This document shows positions 23,401 to 34,960 of a stretch of 64,000 nucleotides of DNA, one piece after another. The DNA lies in the NCBI GenBank assembly GCA_949357655.1, contig CASHTG010000018.1:62001-126000 (forward strand). Reading direction: 5' to 3'. Every line of letters starts with the position of its first letter. Position 1 is the stretch's first letter. The notes under the pieces are model-generated. The model searched no databases, was not told the DNA's origin, and saw only the letters and a list, made by a program, of their open reading frames with translations. Source of the stretch: Parascedosporium putredinis (Eukaryota > Ascomycota > Sordariomycetes > Microascales > Microascaceae). Both the position numbers and the translations under genes were made by a program.

Positions 23401-23781
23401 CTGCGTAGCAAGTCCTTGGCATGATTTCTTATTCCCGCCTCGCTAGTGACGCCTCTGGGAGAGGTGTTATAGTGATAAACCATAACTCTCGCCTCAGGGA
23501 TCATCTTTTGTAGGAAGTCCTTGGGCCATACCGTTCCATCGCGACCTTCCCAGGTGGTAACGGAGCCGCCGCCTAGGCCGGGAACGAGGATTATACTAGT
23601 CACAACATTCTTAGACCAGGTGGTAGGGGAAAAAAAAAAAGAGGATTCGATAAGAAGGAACCTACTCGGCAATCGCACTAGCAGAGGAATTCTTTTTAGG
23701 GCAGTAGAGAATGTCTATACCAGGCTCTTTGAAAGGTTGGTAGATTTGAGAGCTCCACAAAGCCTGAAAAGGAGTTGGCAT
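20430..23781 (-). CDS. NLR-type STAND protein: SERAC1-like hydrolase fused to a NACHT ATPase
   Basis: Fungal NLR-like receptor or switch protein. N-terminal hydrolase: 'DIILVPGLGGG', 'VWPKDFLQKM', elbow 'FVCHSLGGIVAKR', 'HFGIDETVWKDF', and 'SGDHIGICKF' with the His. Then the NACHT: P-loop 'LLLQGKPGTGKSFLAKH', Walker B 'KLVFILDGLEYLP', and the helical region through 'YASLYWFKHLEEAD'. The C-terminal 180 residues are Pro/Ser/Glu-rich and end near 'SKWSRFKTATYNFG'; no WD40, ankyrin or TPR repeats follow. Introns include 23665-23596, 23309-23239, 22850-22796 and about 22606-22552. Missing bases: C4 at 23180-23183, G3 at 23090-23092, C5 at 21811-21815 (all + strand), and probably one near 21000. 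By family analogy it acts in heterokaryon incompatibility or other non-self-triggered cell death; the sequence itself shows only the architecture. Confidence 0.88.
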
Positions 23782-24264
23782 CGTCTTTGGTTTCAAGATC
23801 TGACTTGGTACCAATCTGAAATGCTTCCCAAATGAAAATTTACTCCGCAAGTGAGCGCAAGGTCAACGAAAAATTGCAAACTACGAATGGCGTGTGTCGT
23901 GTTTAATTGATCCATCCATGGATGTTTATATCCGAACGACTTGATGCCCAACCGACGGCCTTACCTGCACCTTTGGGAACAGGTCATCCAGAGCCTTGAG
24001 CAGGTAAAACCATCAAAGATCACAAACAGGGCTCTGCATTCTTGAATTTTCCTGTCCGAGCCCGTGGGCCGATTTAATTCTTCTCTCTCGCCCAGTCCTT
24101 AACAGCGGCTCTTTGCACGACGTACGTTGCCCGCACCCTGACCCCAGCGGAACTAATAGCGCTAACATGCCCATTTCAGAATCTATAGACTCCACAGACT
24201 AATAGTCTCTCTCCCTCACAAGGCTGGTCATTAGGCATCAAATAGTACAAGTACTACTTGATCA
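23782..24264. other. Intergenic region, 0.5 kb
   Basis: Divergent promoter space between the NACHT gene and the coiled-coil gene. Nothing else seen. Confidence 0.5.
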
Positions 24265-24840
24265 ATGTATTCAACATCTCTGCGAGACACCTACGCTACT
24301 GTAATGGATGAGTTGATTGGGCAAGCTCCTCCCGAGGATGGCAACATCGACGACCGAGTTAACTACGTTGTTATCTTATTGGACTTGGTCAAGAAGCTTG
24401 TAGGAAACGACCTTTCGGCAAAGTGGAGGCAAAAATATGATCTTGATGACCTCGAAGAAGAAGTCTGGCGCTTAAAACAACAACTCAGACTCAGCATCCC
24501 GCTCGGGGATCGAGTAAATTTGCCAGCTAAGCCCCAGACGGCACTAGAACGGAGTAATGACGAGCGTATACGGGAGTTAACAGAAATAGTCAAGAGGCTC
24601 GAGAACCAACGCGATGAGTTGGGGATGAGAAACTGGGAGTTAGAGTACAGGTGCAGGGACTTGCAAGAGGATGTCTGGAGGCTGGAGACAAAAATGCGGA
24701 ATTGTATCATGCTAGACGACTCGGATGCGCCACCGACTAAAGCTAAAACAGCCTTGGAAAGGGATCTGGAAGAAAGGATCCTAATATTAGAGGAAAAACT
24801 CGAAAAAGTACAGGGCAGAAGGCGATCGAGATCCATCTAG
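24265..24840 (+). CDS. Coiled-coil protein with a 70-residue internal duplication (uncharacterised)
   Basis: Intronless, 191 residues, no frame break. Residues 1-55 form a helical head; the rest is a highly charged coiled coil. Two units repeat at an offset of exactly 70 residues (ten heptads): 'DLEEEVWRL' at 62-70 against 'DLQEDVWRL' at 132-140, and 'QTALERSNDERI' at 91-102 against 'KTALERDLEERI' at 161-172. Basic C-terminus 'GRRRSRSI'. I recognise no family. It is divergently arranged with the hydrolase-NACHT gene, sharing its promoter region, so co-regulation or partnership is conceivable but unproven. Confidence 0.75.
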   Translation: MYSTSLRDTYATVMDELIGQAPPEDGNIDDRVNYVVILLDLVKKLVGNDLSAKWRQKYDLDDLEEEVWRLKQQLRLSIPLGDRVNLPAKPQTALERSNDERIRELTEIVKRLENQRDELGMRNWELEYRCRDLQEDVWRLETKMRNCIMLDDSDAPPTKAKTALERDLEERILILEEKLEKVQGRRRSRSI

Positions 24841-26739
24841 GTAAATCATGGGCCAACTTCATATATTTAGGCCAAACAAGGCTTTTTCTCTGATGGATTT
24901 TTGGAGCCATAAAACACAGTTGTCAGATTAACGGGCGCCGCTGCTTCGGTAGATGAAATTTCTTAGCGCCCGTGAAGCCAGATACTTGGGATTTGGGAGG
25001 TCCGAATATCTGCATGTGAAAGTCTCCGCCCTTATTAGATTCCTAGTGAGTGGCAGAGACTCAAAAGGGCTGAATGTTGCAACAGTCACCGGTACTCGGA
25101 TATGGAGGGTTGCCCAACAGCCAAAGCCTAGTGTACTCAAGAATGGTGAACTTGCGGAGGATTATGGCCTGCTGTTTGGGAAGTCTAGTGGTTCATTCTT
25201 CATTCCAAACTCGACACACACGTCTCACGCCCACCACGGAGTTGAGTATTTTGGGCTATAAGAACCCCATTCAAGGAGTGGCGCAATCTATGGCGGAACC
25301 TGTGGTCACACGAGGAGACAGAGAGAGCGATACTTGGATCACTCGCGAACAATTGTGGCTAGAGCTTTTCAATCTTCGAGTCGTTCCTTTCTCTTTTCGA
25401 GACTGATCGCTTCGGGTTATCGGGTGGAGCCCAAAAGTTCCCTCAGGCTTAGCTGCCGAGCACTTGCTTCTAATTTTATTGACATTTTCCGCATTGGGCA
25501 TAACTCCTTGTGTCTGCATAGCCATATGGAACCCTCCGCTATTGTGGCTTGACGCGAAAGAGGCGGCAGAGCAAGCCTCGGCGTCGACGGGACTGCAAAA
25601 CACACCTCGGGGCAGCTTCTAGAACGCGCTTGCTCGACAAACCAGGCTTGGGTGGCGGCAATGTTCGTGGAAGATTCTACGAGTAAAATAACATTTGCGA
25701 GATTTCCATGGAAATTAAGCTTTCATTTCTTCCCATCCCAACTGAATTGAGCTTTTGTATACCAAAAGTTCAAGATTCAATGCGTGTGAAAGACCAGAAG
25801 AATACACGCGCGCGGTCGCCGGCAAAAATCGGACCCTTGACAAAAGGTCAGTGCTGCCTCAGATTCCCACTACGAACCGTCCCTTCTGATCCTTCATCCT
25901 TGAAGTACCTTGGATCATTGTCTCCGGACCAATGAAGTCGTGCACTCGGCACCTCATCGCATTAGTTCGCCCCTCCGTAAGCTCATCCTAATACACCTCC
26001 TGGAGATTACCCCTCTCCTCATGCTAATGCCTCACCACGATGGCTTCAATTTATCATGGCTTTGTGAAGGGGAAAGGGTGCCCAGGTCTACTGCTGGATT
26101 CTGAGAGAAGCTTAAGGCGCCCATCTCTGCCAAGTGGATGTCTGTCTGCCGAACGCTTGGCCGGCCTAAGCAGCGTCGAGGGACTAGCGGCGTCAGAAGA
26201 TAGACTAGTCCCCAATCACGGGCCGCACCGCCTCAAGAATTTGCCTGTTCAATCATCGTCTTGTTTGTTTGAAGGGTGAAGACAATGAAAAAGACGCCTT
26301 CGTCTCACTCACGCCATGCCTGAAAGGGCGGCACTAGCGGCGCATTCGTTCTGATTTCACGATGAAGGTGGTAGGATCGAAGGAGCAATCTTCATTTCGC
26401 GTCAACCAGGACGTGCCAATCTCGAGCCATTCCGTGACCCCGAGAGCATACCCTTGCCATGCAACCCGAACTTGCTCCCCCTGCACCTTACAGGGCGGAA
26501 ACTCAGCCACGGGAATGGGGTTAGCCAACCAGATTAGACTTGTTTCCCGGATTTTGCAGTGGCTGTCTCGAAGCAGCAGTCTCAAACCCCGATTCCCTGG
26601 ATTTTTGCCTGCCGTTCCCTTGTATTTTTTCTTCTTCCTCTTTCCCTTTAACCGTCGTCTTTTGGCCTTCGAATATCTTGGCACCCGCCGTGCCTCTCTT
26701 GCCTCCACGAACGCGCGCGTGCTCCTAGATACCATCACG
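24841..26739. other. Gene-free interval, 1.9 kb
   Basis: No supported coding region. The last 120 bases before the next gene are pyrimidine-rich (TTTTTTCTTCTTCC type), a typical fungal leader. Confidence 0.5.
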
Positions 26740-27708
26740 ATGCGCTCGACATGGCTTCTGCCCATCTGCAGCCTCCTCTTCGGAGCTGTCACTGCTCAAG
26801 TAACCACCAAAGTCGATGATCTCGATGACCCTCGTTTCATCGGGTACTATATTGGGCCCGACCAAAGTGCGATTCTCCCTCCCTCAACCTCAAAATTCCA
26901 ACCCCGAAAAGACGATGGGTCATGCTAACGCGAACGATTTTCTTCACTTCTAGCGGAGCGCTTGACCGCCACCACAGACTGGGTGACCTCTGGCTCCTTC
27001 GCTGGAGACTGCCCCAACGATCCATGCACACTCGCGACGAATTGCGTCGGGAACGTCCTCACCTTCAACAATGGACAGACCGCGAAATGGTACGTAAAAC
27101 GGGCGCGGACACCGCGTGCCTAGGCTCAGCCCGACCGAACGCATCTAACCTCGACCCGAACAATATAGTGGGAGCGGAAGTTCGTGCGTGACCATGTCCA
27201 TCTTCCAGTCCTTCCCCAACGGCCGGCCCCTCGTCTCCAACATCTTTTGCCGCGGGGATGGCAGGCCTACACCGTCTACCGCCAGCTCGCCGCGGAAACG
27301 ACATCTAGCAGCGAAGAAGAGACCTCGAAACCGACCGGCACCACCTCCACCACGTCCTCGGCGGAAGCCACCTCCGACCCGCAAAACGACGGAGACGACG
27401 ATTCGAACGACGAAGACCCCCTCGAGGACGGCGAGGAAACCTCCTCCGGCGGGAGCAATGCCTGGATCGCCGGTGCGGTGATTGGTCCGCTGGCAGCAGT
27501 CTGCGCCGCGGTTGCGGCGTTTGTCTGGATGAGGAAGAGGAAGGGCGCGCAGCAGAGTGCGAGGGCGGGCGCGTTGGAAGACGGGAGCGCGCCGAAAGAT
27601 GGACCGGAGCCGCCGCCCGTGTATATGCTTCACACCAACGAGAAACCCATCGAGTTGCCGACGGAGCAGCAATTTGTCGCCGAATTACCTGCGAGCACGA
27701 GGTATTAG
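26740..27708 (+). CDS. Single-pass cell-surface protein (signal peptide, Ser/Thr stalk, TM helix; Mid2/WSC-sensor-like layout)
   Basis: Exons 26740-26866, 26954-27089 and 27169-27708; with one base added to G4 at 27254-27257 the coding length is 804 (267 residues). Signal peptide 'MRSTWLLPICSLLFGAVTAQ', a cysteine-containing ectodomain ('GDCPNDPC', 'ATNCVGN', 'CGSGSSC', 'IFCRG'), a Ser/Thr/Glu/Asp-rich stalk, a membrane helix near 'IAGAVIGPLAAVCAAVAAFV', then 'WMRKRK' and a cytoplasmic tail with the Pro-rich 'GPEPPPVYMLHTNEKPIEL'. The layout matches fungal wall-stress sensors and related orphan surface proteins, though no WSC domain signature is seen. Function is inferred from topology only. 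Confidence 0.82.
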
Positions 27709-28240
27709 AACAGCGGCGACCGTGTTTGGACAAGCGTGTAGTATAATCAAAAAATTTAAGTAATACATGAAGAGGTTAGGCAACGGATAGTCCGTTGAGA
27801 GAGACAACGCTCTTTAATCATACCCTTCTACCCATCTTCTTTGTTTTCAAAGAATCTCTCTTTCTGTCTTGTCCTGCTACTTTGACGTGTCTAGTAGTGT
27901 GACTGTTCTCCAATTCCGACCGGTTTATGGCCGATGGGTCTGAGATTCGTACTCTGGCTTCGATCTAGTTACTATTTGTCCACAGAACGCTCACATGCCA
28001 GGCGAATCACTGCGCGTCATATGCCGAGAGGGCTTGGAGGTGAAACCATCAAATTCATGGGTATATTTGACAAGCTAGTAAACCAAACCAAGAACACAAA
28101 AGAAACCAAAATTGTATGCCGAGATATCCAACCATGTCTATATGTAAACGCCTGTCCAAAAACGCCGGTCTAACGATGCCAAATTTCTAGTCACACCCCC
28201 ATCCCTAAGACGGACGAAGCCGTACAGCTAGATGGCGTTT
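27709..28240. other. Intergenic region, 0.5 kb
   Basis: Between two convergent genes; 3' UTR material, nothing else seen. Confidence 0.5.
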
Positions 28241-29314
28241 CTAAACCCTCTCATAGTCGCTCACCGCCTCCAACTTCAAGATGGCGCGCCTCATTGCCTC
28301 CAGCATGATGACGTCTCCGACCACCATGGCCAAGAAGGCCAGTATGAGGATGGCAAGCGTGCCGCCGAGTGAGACCTCGACCGTGAAGGCGAGAATGGTA
28401 GAAATGATGACTAGGATGGTTGAAACGGCCATGATGGGGATCACGATCGTGGTGAGCTTGCGGAGGGCGCTGTATTCGAGCTAGTGGGACAAAACCGGTT
28501 AGCAGATTGCTCTGTGTTCTGCCTGAGCTAGTCGGGAAACTTGGAAGGGTACTCACTCCACCGGCGCCTTCGCGCTTGGCCCGAAAGATCTTCCATACAA
28601 GGACAACGGACAGTCCAATAGTGATGACGAGCATCCAGGCCGCATAGGCAAGGGCGACGTAGTCGGCGATCCCCACTGGGAAAACGAGCCATAGCCCTCA
28701 ATGATGTAGTTCGCGTTATAACTGCGGATATCGATTCTACAATACGCAATGGAAAGTGAGCCCATGGTCCTGTTCGAGGGTGGAGACAAGAGACGGAGGG
28801 AGGCTGGATACTTACTGGAGAATGGACAAAATAAACGTGGCAAGCCCGAGGCCGACGGTGGCGACGATCAAGGCAATGTCAACCACAAGAGTCCATCCCT
28901 TCTTATGGGCGGGGAAAACTGGCGCTTGAGGACGATCAAGGCGGTATAGAGAGAACACTTGGTGGCGATCTCCAAGAAGGACAGCAGGTCGCCGGGGACA
29001 TTGGCAAAGATCGCGATGATGGTGATGGTGACGCGCAAGAAGGCGAGGATCGAAGTCACGACAACCAGCGTCTTGGCAGCCCCGAATCTCCTGGTGCGCG
29101 AGCGCGCGGTCTCGGTGTGGATAAAGTTGGGGTCCTTGGGGTAGGGGGTCGTCACGGGATGGTTGAATCGGGGAGCATGGGTGCTAGCGGCGGCCTGATA
29201 CTTGCTGGAGGAGCTCTTCAGCACGAGGGAGAAGAGAGAGGCGCAGAGGACGCTGAGGGATCCTATGACGCCGAGGGCGAGGATGATGATGAAGAAAATT
29301 CCGGCGATTTCCAT
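28241..29314 (-). CDS. Multi-span integral membrane protein, fungal (DUF7702-like)
   Basis: Exons 29314-28816, 28736-28557 and 28480-28241. Adding one base to G4 28911-28914 and one to C4 28671-28674 (+ strand) gives 921 coding bases (306 residues). At least six strongly hydrophobic segments: 'GIFFIIILALGVIGSLSVL', 'LVVVTSILAFLRVTITIIAI', 'VVDIALIVATVGLGLATFIL', 'YAAWMLVITIGLSVVLVW', 'IPIMAVSTILVIISTILAF', 'TLAILILAFLAMVVGDVIML'; a seventh may lie between the second and third. No catalytic motif. It resembles the fungal multi-span orphan family represented again at the right end of the window, but the two are clearly diverged. Confidence 0.78.
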
Positions 29315-31509
29315 GGTGGGCGGGTTGATGGGGTGTGTTCAAGCTCTTACAGGCAACACTGAGAAGGAGGAATCTATGTGGGTTGTTTGAGTGTGTTGCG
29401 TGGTCAAGAAGATCTGGCGATACCAGGGGCTATATATCAATGATTTCCCATGCAGCGACCCATGTTTTCTTTTTTCTGCCTTTAAATGAGTCGACTTTCC
29501 ATATGTGACTCGAATATGGCAAAGGGGGGCCAGGGCACTGCGGTTGGGGATTACTCGCATCGCCACGATTCCGCAGAGTGAGGCCCCAAAGCTGGTGGAT
29601 GCTGCGCCGCCTGGCCGCTTGCCATCTTGGCGTGACTCAACCCTGCCTCCTCAGAATATCCGCCCATGACGGGATTTTTTTATCATGGTGTATTTTAGCG
29701 CAACACGGTGTTCGCCTCTCGGGAAAAACGAAACGAAAAAGAAAAACAAGAGGAGAAAAAAGGGTGTTGGCGGGGGCCAAAATCCCTTCCCGACTGTCCA
29801 AAATAGTGAGCAGTTGCAAAGATAGATCGCTGGGGGTGTAAATTATGAGGCCGCAAATCCATTTTAGTCGATGGCAGAATCCTTCTACCCCAAGTGTGCC
29901 TTCCCTTCAGCACTCAGATCGCTCCATGTCTGCCCACGGATAGATGTTACAGGGTGTCCCTTGGTTCCTGGACTTGGCGTTTGCCACGAGCGATCGCGCG
30001 ACTGGCTGTCTTGCAGGCAGTTTGTGTGGGGGCATTCAAGAATTCCGCCTTGGGCCAAACTAACTATCTCCATGACGTCGAGGCCGGGCGATCGGTACTC
30101 GATGGCAACATCACTTGAGCTTCCTCCGATCAAATGCTGAACGGGATTGTCACTTTTTCTTTTTCTTTTTCCTTTTTTCTGCCACTGAAGATCCGCTAAA
30201 CCCCAAGATCGCATTGGGAGCAACGAGTCGGCGATCAATGATGTTGTGGCAGAATTTCTCAACCTTCCAGTCCTTTTAGGACTCGCACAGCCACGACCCC
30301 GCCTCAAAGAACCACCTTTGCGTTCTTCGACCCTCAACCGCAGCCCTGTCGGGCGCCAAGCCGAGCATGGCTCGTCCCAGCGGCGGCAAGTGAGCGGGTG
30401 TCCGCCGCACTGCCTGCTGCTGGAATTAACCTCCCACCGAGGATTATTAGGGTTATCTGCCCAACTGCCGTACAAAGCTGATAGTACCCATCAGAGTCAT
30501 CATACATTTGAATGTTGGTCGCGATGAGATTTGGCTTGTGCCAACGTGTTGGTTAATCTCGCGTATTTCCCTGGCTGTGGGCCCAGTGAGAAGCGAATCC
30601 CCGTGTGGCAGTGGAAGTGTATTAAGTTTTTTGAGTACAGGTAGGCTATGTATACAAAGTCATTTGATCTGAGGGAATTAGGTAATATTTGCTCCAACAG
30701 CTTCTAACGATTATAGAAGAAAAAGAAAAAGAAAAGTAAAATGAGACAGCTGATCGCATTGCCAGTATGGACAATATTGAGCTGCCTTAAGGCTGAGGTA
30801 TAAATAGCGCAGGTGATGACGGACCAAGGATCGATCCGTTCAAGAAAAGAATAGTATGGGAGCATGGCGATTATGAAAAGGAGGGTAAAACAACCTTGGG
30901 GTCGGTATTGTGAAACTTCATGGAGGGAATATACAGGAACAAGTCCTCTTAGCAAGGGAATTGTAAGTCTAAGCATGGCACGGCTTATGTTATGCGATGT
31001 GCGCATGCGGCGCGCCAGCTTTTTCGAGCCGTAGGACCGGATAATGTACTGTACGTTTCAGCCTACGAATCCCTTGGAAACGGGCAATAGACTTGCTGAG
31101 AATTTTGCGATTCCTCATGATCCGCCAACTGCGCATGGTGCCGAACTCGAGGCGCTGCGGTCGTCTAAGCTGCGAGTATTTCAAGTCATCGATGGCGACT
31201 GGGGGTAATCCATGACCCAGGGCAAAGACCAGGGTGCCCCTAGCGATGAACTGGAGATGATCCGTTGCCATATTGCTAACACGACGCACCGATTCGAATA
31301 GTGTCGGCCCAGCTTACAGCGAAGGAGGAGAGTGGCCAGCACCCCTTTCGCCCCTCAGGACGAGCCGGATCCGTCGTGCTGAATAGGCTTAAGAAGGTAG
31401 AGCGTTTATGACCCCCATATATTGCGCAAGATGCGGTGATTTGGGGATTTCATAAGGGGGTCTAGGTTGAGATAGCGTGTGGGGATTGGTCGGGGTTGTC
31501 CCTTGGAAA
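29315..31509. other. Gene-free interval, 2.2 kb
   Basis: Contains pyrimidine tracts (TTTTTCTTTTTC type at 30150-30180) and short open frames with no recognisable product. Confidence 0.5.
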
Positions 31510-32826
31510 TCATGAATCCTGGTAGATTGACCACACTGACGACCATGACAGGGACCCCTCAAGTCCCGTCCCGGGCCTGGTATGTATGCTGTCCCCATCC
31601 AACCCAACCGACAAAGTGGAAGGCCCGAAGAATATGTCACCGCTGGAGCGGAGGTAGCTCATCTCTAGCTTTTGGAGGCCCACGGCTCGGCGAGTTGGTC
31701 CGACGAGGCCTTCGAAGACTGGACGCCAGGCCTCGCTCGCCTCTGCGATGGGGAAAAGAGTCAAGTGACTTAAAGAAAGACGCTGAAGCTTAGGTACCCG
31801 GGCCAGAAAGTCGAGGAACGCATCCGTTTCTATGGCGAGGCCGCGGATCGTGCATTCGCGGAGGGCGGAAAAGTTCAAGGTAGAAAACGCCGTGAAGAAG
31901 CTCAAGATGCCGTGCGTGGGCCGAGGCTGGACGAGGTACCAGCTCAACACCAACGTCTCGAGAGTTTCGGCGCAGCCGGAGAGCAAGGCCTTGGTCCCGA
32001 TGGCGCAGTTGACGTCGCACGACGCGGGATCGAGCGCGCTGCAGGGCGTGGCCGACGGGCAGCTTCCGGGGTTGGCGAGGCCGAGGCTGAGGTCGCGGAG
32101 GCGCGAGAGAGAGTGCCTTGCGTGCTCGTTTTGAAGGGTGGATGCGACTTGGTGGAAGTGGCAGAGGTCGACGTGGATGCCGCCGCGCATGGATCTCAGG
32201 GGGTGGAGCGTCTTTGGCTGCGAGCCGCTCTGAGCGAGCGCGGCGAGGAGGACGGAGAAGGCGTGGTGTGTCTGGGGCCATACGACGTTTCGGTAGCGCG
32301 GGGATGAGGGGGAGGAGTCGGCGAACCTTTGGCTGCCGGTCAGTTTGGCGATGTTCACGTCGATGTCGACGGTTTTGAGGCTGGGCAAGTTCGTCAACGC
32401 CGCTGCGAGTAGCTCAACGTCCCTCCCCGAGTTGGTCATGTAGCTTTGCTCAGTTTGGAGGTTTTGTATATCCTTTGCTCTCGGAGACCACATTTCGATC
32501 CGCTGGTCGTACACTTGATTCGACTCCCACGATTCCTGCGACCGGAGGTTGTCGCGGATGATGCGGTCGTCGTAAGCCTGGGCCACGACGGTCAACGAGC
32601 GCACCAAGCCGCCGAAGTAGGGATGCGCAGCAATCATGCCGAGGGTCAGCAAGCTCTGCTCGGTGAGGTCCGTCGATCGATGCTCGAAACAGGTCCTCAT
32701 GACATGCGGGGGCGGGGTGAAGGTACGGCTGACGAGACGGAGGCTCAGGATATCCGCCAGAGCGAGATGCTCGCAGATTCCGTCCGTCACCAGAAGCGGG
32801 AGAGTGGTGAAGTGCGATTCAGTCAT
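31510..32826 (-). CDS. F-box-like protein with leucine-rich repeat-like region
   Basis: One uninterrupted frame of 438 residues from the ATG at 32826 (the frame opens further upstream only through a TTG). The N-terminus has an F-box-like helix set, 'LPLLVTDGICEHLALADILS' with 'LRLVSRTF' following, typical of adaptor subunits of SCF ubiquitin ligases. The remainder contains repeated short Leu-rich segments ('LPSLKTVDIDVN', 'LSRLRDLSLGLA', 'VPKLQRLSLSHLTLF') compatible with irregular LRRs that would bind a substrate. It is one of the few longer genes here without a frame break, although the last 30 residues look less conserved and could be out of frame. Substrate unknown. Confidence 0.75.
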   Translation of the reverse strand: MTESHFTTLPLLVTDGICEHLALADILSLRLVSRTFTPPPHVMRTCFEHRSTDLTEQSLLTLGMIAAHPYFGGLVRSLTVVAQAYDDRIIRDNLRSQESWESNQVYDQRIEMWSPRAKDIQNLQTEQSYMTNSGRDVELLAAALTNLPSLKTVDIDVNIAKLTGSQRFADSSPSSPRYRNVVWPQTHHAFSVLLAALAQSGSQPKTLHPLRSMRGGIHVDLCHFHQVASTLQNEHARHSLSRLRDLSLGLANPGSCPSATPCSALDPASCDVNCAIGTKALLSGCAETLETLVLSWYLVQPRPTHGILSFFTAFSTLNFSALRECTIRGLAIETDAFLDFLARVPKLQRLSLSHLTLFPIAEASEAWRPVFEGLVGPTRRAVGLQKLEMSYLRSSGDIFFGPSTLSVGLDGDSIHTRPGTGLEGSLSWSSVWSIYQDS

Positions 32827-33796
32827 TGCGCCCGTTGTATGAGCAACTTCCGTGGCCAAAATCTACCGAAAAAGACAAGGGAAAGAGAGGTAAGATCGCG
32901 CGCAGAAAGAGGAAGGCTTTTGACGGTTTTTCCTCCCAGGGGTTCTTTTCTTTTTCTCTCTCGCTTTCAGGGGCGCGATCGTCGATTGTGGTGGCGCGCC
33001 AAGGAGTGGAGAGCCGCGCTAGTACCGTTAGCTTTGTGGGGTTTCGCTGGGGCAATGCGACCGACTGATTGCTCGCGATGAGGGCCGGTTTGTTCAATAG
33101 TTTCAATGTTTGGTGGGTTAGTAGCGGCGTGGGAACACTTTTCCCCAAGGCCCTTCAGCGGGAATTCTTGCTGGTAACGTTAAGATGCAATCTGTACTTC
33201 ACAATGACACCCCTGAGCCGATGCCAACACTCACCATGTTGATAACGATCAACTGATCCTTGTCAAGGGTAGTAGTCTCGTCCTCAAGAGCCTCTGCCTC
33301 GTTGAATCTTTGGTACTCGTGGGCGCGGGGAAGCTAGGTGGGGGTGGGTTGGCCATCACTCGTGGAATTTCCCGTTGGTGTTGGCTGTAAATATGTTGAA
33401 ACCTCCACCTTCCCCAGGATTTAACCGCCCATCATTTTCTTCATCAGGCTAGACTAAATCTTGGAGATTCAGAAATGGATTCAAGTCCCCTCCTCAAGGT
33501 GAGCCTCGGTTCGAGGAGGTGGAGATGGAGCACGGTGGGGTGGCTGGGATCGGCATCTCCACCGAGATATGTTATTCGATCGAGTAACGAGAGCCTCCAC
33601 TGTAGAGAGCCCCGTTTTTCCTCTTTCGGTTTTACCGATCCTCAAGCTATTTAGCGAGTTCGATGATGTGTGTACAATCCACGGTGTAAGATAATGAACG
33701 CTGAAGGGTATGGGTTCAAAGGGGAAAAGAGCTGGGGTATGAGAGTGAACGAAACTGATACGACATGTACATGCAATAATGATATGGTTTCGACCA
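32827..33796. other. Intergenic region, 1 kb
   Basis: Upstream region of the F-box gene and downstream region of the BTB gene. Purine-rich stretch at 32870-32925. No gene supported. Confidence 0.5.
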
Positions 33797-34960
33797 TCAT
33801 GATGGTACCGGCGCTATCAACTCAACCGCCAAATCCAAGCCCTCTACTTCATCTTCATGGAAATCAAGCGGGTTTAAGAGCCTTGACAGTTTGCATGGGT
33901 GTCCAACTTTGTCAAACGACTGGAACCAAAGGGGGACCGTAAACTCGCCAATGGCCGGAAATATTTCAACGATACTATATCCCAGAAACGGTCTCTGCGG
34001 TGGCGTCCACTCTAGCTTTATGCTATGCATTTGTTTGATCAAGGCGCCAAGTAGCATCATGTCGCATGTTTCGTTGCAAAGGCAGAGCCGCTCCGCAGGA
34101 GATCGGCGGCGTTATACATGGCGGTAAAAGCGTCGTTGAGCCACCATTGCCGCTTTTCTTCAATATCACCTATTACAATCGCTCGTAAACATCAAGGCAT
34201 CGTGAACGTGTATAAAGTGACTCACCAATAATCTTCGAGCTGATAGGTAGGCCAAGAGTCGGAACCTCAGCCTCGCTTTCGAGTATGGCTGTCCGTGTTA
34301 ATTGTCTGTATCGGACCGGGTTTTTAAAAACGGAGGTTACAAGAAGCCAAAGAACCAAATCCCGGTTTAGGAGCGTCGGAAGATCCGATCCTATGCTCTC
34401 TATCCACGTTCTTGATACTAGCTCCATCGCTTCATGGCACATGAGATAGTCTGTAACCACAGCCATCTTTGCTAGCGCCTCCAAGTCGACGGTTCCGGGT
34501 ACCCTCGAGTTGCGCCCGTGGATGACGTTCATAATGGTGATAAAAGCATCAGAATCAAAGGGCTCAGCGACCGACCATTCGAGCATTGCGCCATCGGGGG
34601 TCTTCGTGGGAGCTTTCCAGTTCTTTGAGTGCATCTTCTTCACCATCGGTGAAGCTAACATGAGGTGCCTCGAGGATAGCTTTAGCGCAATCTCCTCGGG
34701 GGATCATCTTCAGAGGGGGCTATATATGCTTGCCAAATATGTTCAGCTTCTTGATCGATATCGGTGAGTGGTCTATGACTGAGGATCATAGGGCGCTTAC
34801 ATTCTTCTGTGGGGCTGTTTGGCACTTCCGACTCGCTTGCCGCCTCCTTCTCCTCATTGTTGTCCCACGGCGCGAATGGAGTGGAGGGTATACGCAAGAT
34901 AGCTAGGATATCGCCGTCTGGATCCATCACTAGGGATCGGGTTTCCGAGAACTGATCCAT
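33797..34960 (-). CDS. BTB/POZ-domain protein (fungal)
   Basis: Protein-interaction domain protein. The BTB signature runs from 'DPDGDILAILR' through 'LSSRHLMLASPMVKKM' and 'FITIMNVIHGRNSRVPG' to 'EALAKMAVVTDYLMCHEAMEL', then a helical extension and a C-terminal 'FLGYSIVEIFPAIG' region, as in many fungal BTB orphans. A probable intron at about 34800-34719 removes a stretch inside the N-terminal part; a second is 34225-34170. One base is missing in G5 (+ strand) at 34698-34702, directly before the BTB core, and one near 34090. Fungal proteins of this type are numerous and mostly unstudied; some BTB proteins are CUL3 adaptors, but nothing here shows that. Confidence 0.8.
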
